From the NCBI RefSeq assembly GCF_031598375.1, contig NZ_CP123872.1, positions 1,178,001 to 1,242,000 on the forward strand: DNA of 64,000 nt. The letters are read 5' to 3'. A program made the translations under genes and the position numbers. Positions 50,065-57,783 of the stretch are shown here, in pieces (within the stretch, counting starts at the first letter, position 1; every line of letters starts with the position of its first letter). This stretch comes from Temperatibacter marinus (GTDB lineage Bacteria; Pseudomonadota; Alphaproteobacteria; Sphingomonadales; Kordiimonadaceae). Under the pieces are notes generated by a model. The model was not told where the DNA came from and did not search any database. It saw only the letters and a list, made by a program, of their open reading frames with translations.

Positions 50065-52227
50065 TCATAACTTAGATATCCTGGTTTCAATTTGCCTTTG
50101 ATACACTGTATCACCACGCTCAGCAGCGAAAGAGCGGGCGAGCTGCAAGAGTACCGGATCAAAGCGATGGCGCCGCAGTGCTGCTTTGACACCACGATAT
50201 GCCTTATCAGGTTGACCCATACTGTTCAACGCTACCAAATAAACATATACATATCGTGCATTATTTCTATCCGCTTTTGTAGCCCTTTCAAGCTGTATAA
50301 GAGCCTGAGCCCTATCCCCTGAACGAATTAACGCAAGACCATATGAATGCAATATTGCCCCATCAACATTCTTTACAGTTGAAGCTTTGGCAAGCATGCC
50401 TACTGCTTCATTTTCACGACCCGTTTGCCTAAGAAGTTCTGCAAGATTGACCAAAGCAGGCGCAAAAGACGGATCCTGCTTTAAGCTTTGGCGGTATTGA
50501 CGCTCAGCCTCATCCATGTCACCGCGACGAACAGCATGTTGAGACAAATTCATACGCCCTTCACCGCGCCAACTACTTATCCGATCAGCCTGTAATAGCT
50601 CTGTAAACGCAGCTTTCGTCAAATCAGCGCTAGGGACTGAAAGCAAAGTGCGTGCTGCTTCCACACGAACAGCCTTAAATTCATCATCAAGCAGCGGACT
50701 GATAAGGGTATGCTGATTTTCTGGTGGCAACACTGCTAACGCGCGTATAGCGCCGATACGTAACAGTGCAGAAGGGTCATTCAGCTTGCCTATTGCAAGA
50801 TTAATCAAATTCCTATCCGCAACGCGGGGGATCAGGCTTAGTGCCGTTGCGCGTGTAATAGCCGCAATGTTGTCGTCATTTATTAATGTGTGCAACTGAC
50901 GGCGGGCAGAAGGATTACCGCGCCGGGCTTTATGAACTGTCACCGCATTCTTATTGCGATGCTTGCTACCTGGAAACCAGTGATTTAATTGCTTTGCAGC
51001 CCAGCTATTGGATTGATCTGTATGGCATGTTGTGCAGGCATTGGGGCTTCCTGTTTGGATACTGATATCAGGCCTTGGAATTTTAAAGCTGTGATCACGG
51101 CGCGGGTCAACCACCATGAAACTACGTTCTGGCATGTGACAGTTCACACACATGGCGCCTTTTGTGTTTGTTTTATGCTTGTGATGTTTAGGTGTATCAA
51201 ACACAGGGGCGCTATGGCACTGGGTACACACTCCGTTCCCTTCTGCCTTTAATTTCAGGCTATGACTGTCATGGCAGTCAAAGCAGCTAACGCCTTTTTG
51301 ATACATCTTGCTTTGTAGAAAGGATCCCCAGACATAGACTTCTTCCTTAATCTGACCATCCGCAAAATACAAAGGATCATCCAATAGTGTAGGTGAAAAC
51401 TGATCCATAAATTTTTTAGAAGGGTCAATACCGTCCCTTAAAGGCGATCGCAGACTATGGCATGCGCTACATACTTCCATTTCAGGACGGCGGCGCTGCC
51501 CCTTACCAGACCAAGTGGCTGTATGCGCTCCTTCTTTCAAAGTAAACCCACCCATGTCATTTAGATAAGACATCAGGTCGTCTTTCCAGCCTGGTGGGTT
51601 TTTACCCATTGTGTTTTGCGCACTAGCATGCGCTGAAGCGTCCACATGACAAGAAGAACAGGATATATTCACCTTTGAAAAACTGGTCTTAAAGACATCC
51701 CGTTTTTCATTATAGTTACGTTTAAGCCCAGTTGAATGACAATCAGCGCACATACCGTTCCAATTCTGCAAGGGTTGTTGCCAATGCAAACGATCACCAG
51801 CGGGCAAATATTCATCAGGATATATATGGAACCAGCGCTGACCACCTTTTGATTCGTCACGGCTATCCCACGCAAAGGGCAATACCTGATATTTACCCTT
51901 ATCTGTTTTTACCAGATATTGCTGTAAGGGCGTCACGCCAAATGTATAGGAAATAGAATAGGTAACGGCCTTACCATCCTTATCCTTAATAGCAACCTGA
52001 AAGCCATCCTCTGTTTTTAAAAAGATGGCTGTTTGACTATGATGATCAATGGTAACGCCGGAAAAATCACCAAGAACGCTTTCCTCAGTTGCGGTCGCCA
52101 TCGCCTGCGCGTGATGGGAAATCTGCCAGCCCCCATATTGATCGATGTGGCAGGTACGGCAGGTGTCATCCGCCAATAAAGGTAAGGAAAACAACCCAAT
52201 AATTATTGCTATCAATATTCTATGCAT
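50065..52227 (-). CDS. Octaheme c-type cytochrome with HEAT and TPR repeats
   Basis: From ATG 52227 the signal peptide is MHRILIAIIIGLFSLPLLA. Eight CxxCH heme sites follow in the first 400 residues: CRTCH, CADCH, CSSCH, CSACH, CFDCH, CTQCH, CVNCH and CTTCH. The next part has HEAT-like helices (LLRIGAIRALAVLP, AVRVEAARTLLSVP) and TPR-like helices (AERQYRQSLKQDPSFAPALV; ALIQLERATKADRNNARYVY). Such cytochromes act in periplasmic electron transfer, some with oxidoreductase activity. The TGA stop is formed by the inverted-repeat end of the IS, so the native 3' end has been replaced. Function is unassigned. Confidence 0.85.
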   Translation of the reverse strand: MHRILIAIIIGLFSLPLLADDTCRTCHIDQYGGWQISHHAQAMATATEESVLGDFSGVTIDHHSQTAIFLKTEDGFQVAIKDKDGKAVTYSISYTFGVTPLQQYLVKTDKGKYQVLPFAWDSRDESKGGQRWFHIYPDEYLPAGDRLHWQQPLQNWNGMCADCHSTGLKRNYNEKRDVFKTSFSKVNISCSSCHVDASAHASAQNTMGKNPPGWKDDLMSYLNDMGGFTLKEGAHTATWSGKGQRRRPEMEVCSACHSLRSPLRDGIDPSKKFMDQFSPTLLDDPLYFADGQIKEEVYVWGSFLQSKMYQKGVSCFDCHDSHSLKLKAEGNGVCTQCHSAPVFDTPKHHKHKTNTKGAMCVNCHMPERSFMVVDPRRDHSFKIPRPDISIQTGSPNACTTCHTDQSNSWAAKQLNHWFPGSKHRNKNAVTVHKARRGNPSARRQLHTLINDDNIAAITRATALSLIPRVADRNLINLAIGKLNDPSALLRIGAIRALAVLPPENQHTLISPLLDDEFKAVRVEAARTLLSVPSADLTKAAFTELLQADRISSWRGEGRMNLSQHAVRRGDMDEAERQYRQSLKQDPSFAPALVNLAELLRQTGRENEAVGMLAKASTVKNVDGAILHSYGLALIRSGDRAQALIQLERATKADRNNARYVYVYLVALNSMGQPDKAYRGVKAALRRHRFDPVLLQLARSFAAERGDTVYQRQIETRISKL

Positions 52228-52359
52228 GCTCACCTTCAACCCAACTGGGGTCAACAAACATGAGAAACCCAGTTTTAAAACTCATATCTTGCGACATATA
52301 GAGCAGTATTCACCTTTAGTTGCAACTATCTTTGCTTTCAAAGAAAGTGATAGGTTTAA

Positions 52360-52581
52360 GAAATTCTAGCCAAAGATTTTTTGGGCAAAAAAATAAACCC
52401 TGTGATCGGCGACTTTACAGCACTAAGCACCGAGAATTTATACGAAAGCAGAGACTTGAAACCAGTCAATAATACCTATGACATATTGGCATCTATTCTA
52501 CGTAATCACTTGGGTCTAAGTAAAAAAACTATAAGCAAACACATCTTTCTTGATCAGCAATTAAACTTTAAAAATATCTAA
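52360..52581 (+). pseudogene. C-terminal remnant of a DUF1501-family gene
   Basis: The frame is open from 52360 and gives ...GDFTALSTENLYESRDLKPV then NNTYDILASILRNHLGLSKK. The block Y-E-S/G-R-D-L-x-P-x-x-D and the LRNHLGL end are what I recognise as the C-terminus of DUF1501 (sulfatase-like) proteins of about 400-500 residues. Only about 73 residues remain, with no start context, so it is a leftover from a deletion. The intact gene may once have been part of the island. Confidence 0.6.
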
Positions 52582-52638
52582 GTCCATCGAGATCTAGGTT
52601 AAACCATATTGCTATAGAGTGATGAGCTTCCACATGCT

Positions 52639-52809
52639 TAGGAATTGGCTGGCAGCGAAGTCTTCGATTATATAGAAATGTTCTATAATCCAAAAAGAAA
52701 GCACGGTAACAACGGATTGTTGTCACCAATCGATTTTGAACAACAAACTAAATTGGAACGACAAAGTGTCTATAAATCTAGGGGCATCTCAATCTTTAGA
52801 ATCTATTAA
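52639..52809 (+). pseudogene. C-terminal remnant of a second IS3-family transposase
   Basis: The frame gives AGSEVFDYIEMFYNPKRKHG, NNGLLSPIDFEQQTKL and ends at TAA 52807. FDYIExFYNPxRxHxxxxxLSPxxFE is the canonical end of IS3-family orfB. Only about 55 residues are present and a stop (TAG) precedes it in frame. It differs in sequence and strand from the IS at 49260, so it marks another insertion event. Confidence 0.8.
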
Positions 52810-52831
52810 GAGTGGTTTTCTAGACAGCCGG

Positions 52832-55117
52832 TTAATTTGACTGTGCCGTATCGCTTAAAGTATTTACAACCTTCTCTCGCAATTCATTCACACTCTTCTC
52901 GTGCTTCTGCAATAATGCTTTGAACTCAACGTCTTCCTGAAGAGGCTGTAAAAGGTGGTTGTTCTGCAGTGTCCACCATTCCTTATCGTAATAGGGTAGC
53001 CAGCCCATGTTTAAGGCGTTTTCTAGGTGTTGTATTGCTTTTTCTTTGTTATTTAACTGGGCATTAATTTCAGACAGAGTGAATTCAGCTTGAATTTTAT
53101 CGAACACCTTACCCAGCTTTAGAAATGCTTGTATGCTATCAAGCAACAGGTTCGCGCTCTCAGTCTCCCCTAACTTGGATAAAGTAGCTGCGTATAATAC
53201 GAAGGTTAAATAGTTGTCTGCTGTGATGGCATGTCGTGTTCGAGATGTATCGTGATGCCCTGTAGGGACCATTTGCAATATAGTCTCCTTGGCCTGTTTA
53301 AATTTTTCCGCACGAAATTGCGCAGTGGCTAGATTGAATAAAGCTCTCTGGTTATTCGGTCGATGTACGGCGATACGCTCTATAAGTGGCAGCAAATTTT
53401 GATCCTCGCCTTTTAGCCCCAAATTGATCAAATCCAAAGAATGTAAAAAGTGACCATGTTTTGCTTTCATTTTAGCAAGAATGCTTTCGGCAATGCTATT
53501 TGCGCCAATGCTGAGATAGGCCAAAACAACCTGTTCACAATATTCATCGCTAGAACAGTTTGTGAAAAGCTCTGCATTTGCTGCCTGCCATTCAACTATG
53601 GTGATAATTGACTTTTTATCATGCCTGAAAACATGCGTTGATTCAATTGCATGTGAGATGTGATCTGGTTCAAGAATGTAAGCGCGTTGATACATTCGTT
53701 GGGCTGCATCTTGTTGACCAATTGACTGAAGATATTTGCTGTACGACCGTTTAAGAGAGGCGGATAACGGGTTAAGCGCAATGGCCTGGCTCATGTGTTT
53801 GACGACTTGCGCCTGTTTGCCCATCAGCTTTAATAATGTGCTATACCAATTGTGGGTGGTGGCATTATCCTCAAGGGCAAGGGACTGTATAAATGCTTGT
53901 TCTGCTTGCTGTACCACTGTTGAATCCGCAGCAGTAAAGTGTCTTTCATAACTTGCCCTAAGGGTGAGAACCATTCCCTTTGCAGCCAGCGCCGCTGGAG
54001 CGTTGGGTTTTAATTCTAATGCTTTTTCTATGTGTGGCAGGGCATAGCTTACGGCTTTTTCCTCGCTCCAGTTGGAAAACCGATGCAAAGTAGCATAGGT
54101 AATGCCCAGACCAAGATGCGCTTCAGCATATTCCGGTTCTAACTCTAGCGATTGTTTGAAATATTTCACAGCCTTATTCAGTGATTTTGGATTTCTCTGC
54201 CGCCAGTGATATTGCCCCATCAAATACCATTCGTAAGCTTGTGCATTAACGGGCTTAGCATGCTGTCTTTTCTGATCTGAACCGGGTTGGATTATGTCTT
54301 GTACAGTGGCACTGATAGTGTCTTGAAGTTTAAAATAGTTGTCGGTTTCACCGTCAAAAATTCTTGACCAAAGTTGTTGACCGTCTTTTGTGCTGACTAT
54401 TCTGACATTTATTCGAACCTGTTTCCCCATGGTTTGCACACTGCCATCCAGTAGAGTGTCAACCTGTAAGGCTTTACCAATATCTATTGCATTATATTTG
54501 CCGCGGTACGTAAAGGAAGAATACCTAGAGATCACTTTTAAGTGATTATTTTGCGACAGTTGATTGATAATAGCATCAGATAATCCATCGGTAAAATGCA
54601 GATTGTCTTGCGCTGAACTATGGTTCTTAAAGGGCAATACAGCGATGGAATGAATAGGTAGAGTTTCTGTGGCCGTTCCGTCATCAAAGTTAATAAAATA
54701 GACAGCCAGCGACGCTACTAGCACCAATAAGGATATGACGCTTATAGAGATACGAGAGAATTTTCTTGTTTTACTGCTAACCTGGGCTGAGGGTGCTACC
54801 GTTTTAACATCGGCTATTAAACTATACCCAACACCTGGTAGGGTTTTGATGAATGTTGGACTGCGTGCATTATCGCCCAAGGCTTTTCTGATTTTATTGA
54901 TCGTGACAGACAATATGTCCTCAGCAACTAAGCTTCCTTTCCAGACATGGTCAAATATCTGGGCTTTCGTGACATTTTTTCCCGCATGCTGCATTAAAAA
55001 CAGAAGCACTTGCATGCTTTTATTATCAAGAGAGCGTTTGTCGTCTTTATTGTTTAGGCTATTCGTCCTCGGACAAATTATCCATGACCCTAATTGGTAT
55101 TGTTGGTTTTGTTTCAA
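52832..55117 (-). CDS. CadC-like transmembrane regulator with TolB-like and TPR domains
   Basis: The 761-residue protein starts with an OmpR/PhoB-type winged helix (about 1-105: LDNKSMQVLLFLMQHAGKNV, QIFDHVWKGSLVAEDILSVT, LPGVGYSLIADV), then a membrane segment (ISISVISLLVLVASLAVYFI), then a periplasmic part. Its first section is TolB/adenylate-cyclase-like (IHSIAVLPFKNHSSAQDN, FTDGLSDAIINQLSQ, LLDGSVQTMGKQVRINVRIV). The rest is several TPRs (for example AVKYFKQSLELEPEYAEAHL). This is the architecture of CadC/ToxR-type one-component sensors. It is divergent from the serine hydrolase gene, its likely target. Confidence 0.88.
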   Translation of the reverse strand: MKQNQQYQLGSWIICPRTNSLNNKDDKRSLDNKSMQVLLFLMQHAGKNVTKAQIFDHVWKGSLVAEDILSVTINKIRKALGDNARSPTFIKTLPGVGYSLIADVKTVAPSAQVSSKTRKFSRISISVISLLVLVASLAVYFINFDDGTATETLPIHSIAVLPFKNHSSAQDNLHFTDGLSDAIINQLSQNNHLKVISRYSSFTYRGKYNAIDIGKALQVDTLLDGSVQTMGKQVRINVRIVSTKDGQQLWSRIFDGETDNYFKLQDTISATVQDIIQPGSDQKRQHAKPVNAQAYEWYLMGQYHWRQRNPKSLNKAVKYFKQSLELEPEYAEAHLGLGITYATLHRFSNWSEEKAVSYALPHIEKALELKPNAPAALAAKGMVLTLRASYERHFTAADSTVVQQAEQAFIQSLALEDNATTHNWYSTLLKLMGKQAQVVKHMSQAIALNPLSASLKRSYSKYLQSIGQQDAAQRMYQRAYILEPDHISHAIESTHVFRHDKKSIITIVEWQAANAELFTNCSSDEYCEQVVLAYLSIGANSIAESILAKMKAKHGHFLHSLDLINLGLKGEDQNLLPLIERIAVHRPNNQRALFNLATAQFRAEKFKQAKETILQMVPTGHHDTSRTRHAITADNYLTFVLYAATLSKLGETESANLLLDSIQAFLKLGKVFDKIQAEFTLSEINAQLNNKEKAIQHLENALNMGWLPYYDKEWWTLQNNHLLQPLQEDVEFKALLQKHEKSVNELREKVVNTLSDTAQSN

Positions 55118-55240
55118 GACGCACCCAAATGTAAAAATACAAGCTTATGAATAGTAATCGATTGTAGCTTGATGTACCAGAAACCTGATGATGTCAAAAC
55201 ATCTATGACTGGTAAACCTTAGTTTTCGCAGATGAAAACT

Positions 55241-55270
55241 GACATTTAAGAACATTTAAGAACATTTAAG
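55241..55270. repeat. Three head-to-tail decamers (ACATTTAAG)
   Basis: GACATTTAAG, AACATTTAAG and AACATTTAAG follow each other with an exact 10-base period, one helical turn. They lie 124 bases before the regulator start and about 204 before the hydrolase start. Winged-helix OmpR-type domains typically bind direct repeats of about 10-11 bases, so this is the best operator candidate for the CadC-like protein. The rest of the 55118-55473 spacer holds the longer repeats and no gene. Confidence 0.55.
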
Positions 55271-55404
55271 TTGTTTCGAAAGGGCTGGCTTGTAGGTTTC
55301 CCGCAACCGTTACCACGGCTGGTGTGTAAGACTGCAAAGGACTAAGAATACAGAGGACTAAGTGACGTTGCTTTGTCCCTTTCATATACGCTTTGCTTGC
55401 AAAT

Positions 55405-55458
55405 CAGCCAAATTTAATAAAGCAGCCAAGTTTAATAGAGCCGCTACGTTTAATAAAA
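55405..55458 (+). repeat. Three imperfect 17-18-bp tandem repeats before the serine hydrolase
   Basis: Around 55405-55458 the unit (C)AGCCAAATTTAATAAAG / CAGCCAAGTTTAATAGAG / CCGCTACGTTTAATAAAAT recurs three times. The frame running through it is open (giving P-x-L-I-K-like triplets) and could be read as an N-terminal extension from 55393, but the good start is at ATG 55474. I take it as leader DNA. Confidence 0.5.
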
Positions 55459-55473
55459 TCGATAGGGAATAAA

Positions 55474-56658
55474 ATGATCTTTAATACGCTATTTAAAAGT
55501 ATGTTTGCCGTTACATTATTAATGAATATTAATGCAGTCGCCATCGGGGATGACGGCCAAGCACACGAAGCCACCGCCGCAGATGCAAAAGTCCCATTCT
55601 GGGAACTTCCCCTTTTAGATAAAGCTTTCATTAATTCTGCGCCTAATGACAGAAAAGATGGTCTGCTTGTCGGTGAATTAGGTGTAGATGGTGGCAATAA
55701 AGATATGATTGTTAAGCTTGCGCAGGAGATGGCTGACAACAAGCACGGAGATTATGACAGTCTGCTTATCGCATATAAGGGCAAGTTTTTGTTCGAATCC
55801 TATTACAAGCGTGGCCGCATCAATCTGCCACACTTTCTCGCTTCTGGGACCAAAGGAAATACAGCCTTAGTCGTTGGCCGTGCTATTGAATTAGGGTATT
55901 TGACCCTAGACGACTTACACAAGCCTTTGGTTAGCTTTTTTAAAGGACTTGATGCTACAAAATTTGTGAAGGGTGTTGAAAAGATCACTCTTCATCAAGC
56001 AATGACAATGCGCTCGGGACTACGTTTCACTGATGAAGTGATGGAAAAATTTCGAACAAACAGTGATCAGTATAAAGGCTTAGCGCAGCTTCAGGCTTTT
56101 TTCGAACTCAGCGCCCCTGTTACGTCTGAAACGCAGGTCTACAACTACCGCGGCTATGATCCAATTATGGTCATGCATGTTTTAAATGCGGTGGTGCCAG
56201 GATCTGCCGAAGATTTTATCAAGACTGAGTTTTTCGGTAAATTGGGCATTTCTAATTACAGCTGGCGTACGGATGCGGCCGGGCAGCCATTAGGCGAGAC
56301 AGGATTAAACATTATGTCTCGTGATTTGCTCAAACTGGGTGCATTGGTTATGAATGAAGGCCGCTTGAACGGTGAGCAATTCCTTCCAGCCGATTATTTG
56401 GCGAAAGCCACAAGTGCAATTACGCGGGTCACCGAAGACTGGCAACCTAAATCCTTCTTCTATGGATATCTATGGTATCAAACTAATTTGATTGTTGGCG
56501 ATAAAAGCTATGATGCTAAAGTCTCTTGGGGGGGTGGAGGTAATCGAATAATTACCATAGCTGCCCTGGACTTGGTCGTTGTGATCACTGGTCATGACAT
56601 GAAAGATACTATCATGACACAAGTCTCCAATACCATCTTGCCCGCCTTTATTAGATAG
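55474..56658 (+). CDS. Exported serine hydrolase of the beta-lactamase family
   Basis: ATG 55474 follows GATAGGGA and encodes a signal peptide (about 1-24). The 394-residue protein has a class C/AmpH-like fold: SxxK in ASGTKGNT (Ser 124, Lys 127), MRSGLRFTDEVM, a Tyr-Asn pattern in VYNYRGYDP and, in place of KTG, SWGGGGNRI near the C-terminus. Such proteins hydrolyse esters, beta-lactams or peptidoglycan-type D-amino acid amides; which one is not evident. It is the probable target of the divergent CadC-like regulator. Confidence 0.85.
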   Translation: MIFNTLFKSMFAVTLLMNINAVAIGDDGQAHEATAADAKVPFWELPLLDKAFINSAPNDRKDGLLVGELGVDGGNKDMIVKLAQEMADNKHGDYDSLLIAYKGKFLFESYYKRGRINLPHFLASGTKGNTALVVGRAIELGYLTLDDLHKPLVSFFKGLDATKFVKGVEKITLHQAMTMRSGLRFTDEVMEKFRTNSDQYKGLAQLQAFFELSAPVTSETQVYNYRGYDPIMVMHVLNAVVPGSAEDFIKTEFFGKLGISNYSWRTDAAGQPLGETGLNIMSRDLLKLGALVMNEGRLNGEQFLPADYLAKATSAITRVTEDWQPKSFFYGYLWYQTNLIVGDKSYDAKVSWGGGGNRIITIAALDLVVVITGHDMKDTIMTQVSNTILPAFIR

Positions 56659-56676
56659 CAAGCATACCCGCTGATT

Positions 56677-56703
56677 GCAGCGAAGAGGTCAGGATTTCGA
56701 TCC
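56677..56703 (+). repeat. Partial tRNA-Ala copy, candidate right attachment site
   Basis: The sequence GCAGCGAAGAGGTCAGGA-T-TTCGATCC matches tRNA-Ala bases 49132-49158 in 26 of 27 positions. After that the match decays. It lies 19 bases beyond the serine hydrolase stop and just before a strong terminator. Same orientation as the tRNA, as expected for attR of a tRNA-integrated element. Confidence 0.75.
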
Positions 56704-56725
56704 CTTAGAATTAACCAATATTATC

Positions 56726-56759
56726 AAGGATTTAGCTAGAAATAGCTAGGTCCTTTTTT
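56726..56759 (+). terminator. Terminator after the att-like repeat
   Basis: AAGGA (56726-56730) pairs with TCCTT, with inner TAGCTA/TAGCTA around a GAAA loop, then a T run. Confidence 0.8.
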
Positions 56760-56800
56760 CTTATACGGTATTCATATAGACATTTTTTGACATCAGGCAC

Positions 56801-57643
56801 CTATAAGGAGCGATATACAGCAGGTGTAAAGCCAGTGATTTTTTTAAATTGAATGGACATATGGCTTTGCTGAGCAAAACCTGCAGCATAGCTAATATCT
56901 GATAAAGACCTTTCACTCTGCAAGAGGCTTTTAACTTTTTGAACACGCAGAGCAGTTATATAGCGTGAAGGGGTCATGCCAAAACTGAGCTTAAACATGC
57001 GTGCAAAATGAAAAGGACTAAGTCCTATTAGCGCAGCCAGCCATTCAATGGTAATTTTATGGTCCAATTGATCTTTTATCGCCGAATTCACCCTACGCAT
57101 ATGATAAAGAGATAATCCCCCCTTTACCTGTTTCAAAGACAAATCTTTGCTCGTGTAGTGCTGTAGTAAATGTACAATTATATTGTTTACAATCTCTTCA
57201 CTCTCAACCGGATCAGTCCTTGTCGAGCGCACATATTTTTGGACCCAAGCCAATAAAATCGGATCTTCTTGATAAACCACGTCAAGCAGCTCAATAAAAC
57301 GCACATCTTTTGAGAAAGTCATAGACGCCGCAGTTTTAAGTTGTTCGTCTGGGATGTATAAGTGCAGAAAATCAATCTCACTGTTAATGGCCCATTTGCT
57401 TTCAGACTGTTCTGGCATCAAACAAATTTTACCGGGGCCTCCGTAAAGCCCCTGTTTATCCTTGCGAAAACTAGTGGTGCCCCCTGAAAGATAAAGACTA
57501 AGGGTGTGATCTGACTGGCGACAATAGGTCACATCCGATTGATTGACATGCCACTGCACCATTTCAACGCCCTTTAAAAAAGGGTCTCTTTTAGAGGATT
57601 GTTCATGTGCAATTTTTGCAAAATGATTGAGGTGATCTGTCAT
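56801..57643 (-). CDS. AraC family transcriptional regulator
   Basis: The 280-residue protein has a C-terminal AraC/XylS double helix-turn-helix (about 180-280): KITIEWLAALIGLSPFHFAR, MFKLSFGMTPSRYITALRV, LSDISYAAGFAQQSHMSIQF, ending in KKITGFTPAVYR. The N-terminal 170 residues resemble a cupin-type sensing domain (GGPGKICLMPEQSESKW). It is divergent from the first of two CPBP protease genes across 140 bases, so those may be regulated by it. Inducer unknown. Confidence 0.9.
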   Translation of the reverse strand: MTDHLNHFAKIAHEQSSKRDPFLKGVEMVQWHVNQSDVTYCRQSDHTLSLYLSGGTTSFRKDKQGLYGGPGKICLMPEQSESKWAINSEIDFLHLYIPDEQLKTAASMTFSKDVRFIELLDVVYQEDPILLAWVQKYVRSTRTDPVESEEIVNNIIVHLLQHYTSKDLSLKQVKGGLSLYHMRRVNSAIKDQLDHKITIEWLAALIGLSPFHFARMFKLSFGMTPSRYITALRVQKVKSLLQSERSLSDISYAAGFAQQSHMSIQFKKITGFTPAVYRSL

Positions 57644-57783
57644 GGCATTATAATCTTTTTTTTGTTTAAGCCCTGTCGTGGCTCATCATACCGTATACCG
57701 CAAGATTTTGATATATTTTTGTCGGCTCCAGGGTTTGAATAAAGCGCTTTTAATGAAAAAAAATAAGAAGGAAACTAAAAGTC

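Larger units (their letters stand above)
49260..50067 (-). mobile_element. Defective IS3-family insertion sequence
   Basis: Imperfect terminal inverted repeats begin TGACC-x-x-x-CCCC and include GCAGCCA: left at 49260, right ending at 50067. orfA and a fused, internally deleted orfB lie between them on the minus strand. The left flank (CAT) and the right flank (TAA) do not match, so no target duplication remains. At 808 bases it is shorter than the usual 1.2-1.3 kb, consistent with a central deletion. Confidence 0.85.
49098..56703. mobile_element. Probable tRNA-Ala-bounded genomic island
   Basis: The left boundary is tRNA-Ala(GGC); the right is a copy of its bases 49132-49158 at 56677-56703 with 26 of 27 matching (one G to T change), including the anticodon 3' arm, variable loop and most of the T arm. 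After that the copy diverges but both reach an ACCAATA-type end. Inside, about 7.5 kb hold a broken IS3 element, an octaheme cytochrome, gene remnants, a CadC-like regulator and a serine hydrolase. No integrase is present, so mobility appears lost, or an integrase was deleted with the gene remnants. Confidence 0.7.

Noticed and set aside
49257-50070. Target-site duplication around the IS3 element
   Set aside because: The left flank (CAT) and right flank (TAA) differ; probably lost by later deletion, or the ends have drifted.
52648-52660. Third copy of a tRNA-Ala segment (13 exact bases, GCTGGCAGCGAAG)
   Set aside because: It falls inside the IS3 transposase remnant, where it encodes Ala-Gly-Ser-Glu in frame. 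A 13-base match is short enough to be chance, so I do not call it an attachment site.
55393-55473. N-terminal extension of the serine hydrolase through the repeats
   Set aside because: ATG 55474 has a ribosome site and begins a signal peptide; the extension would bury it.
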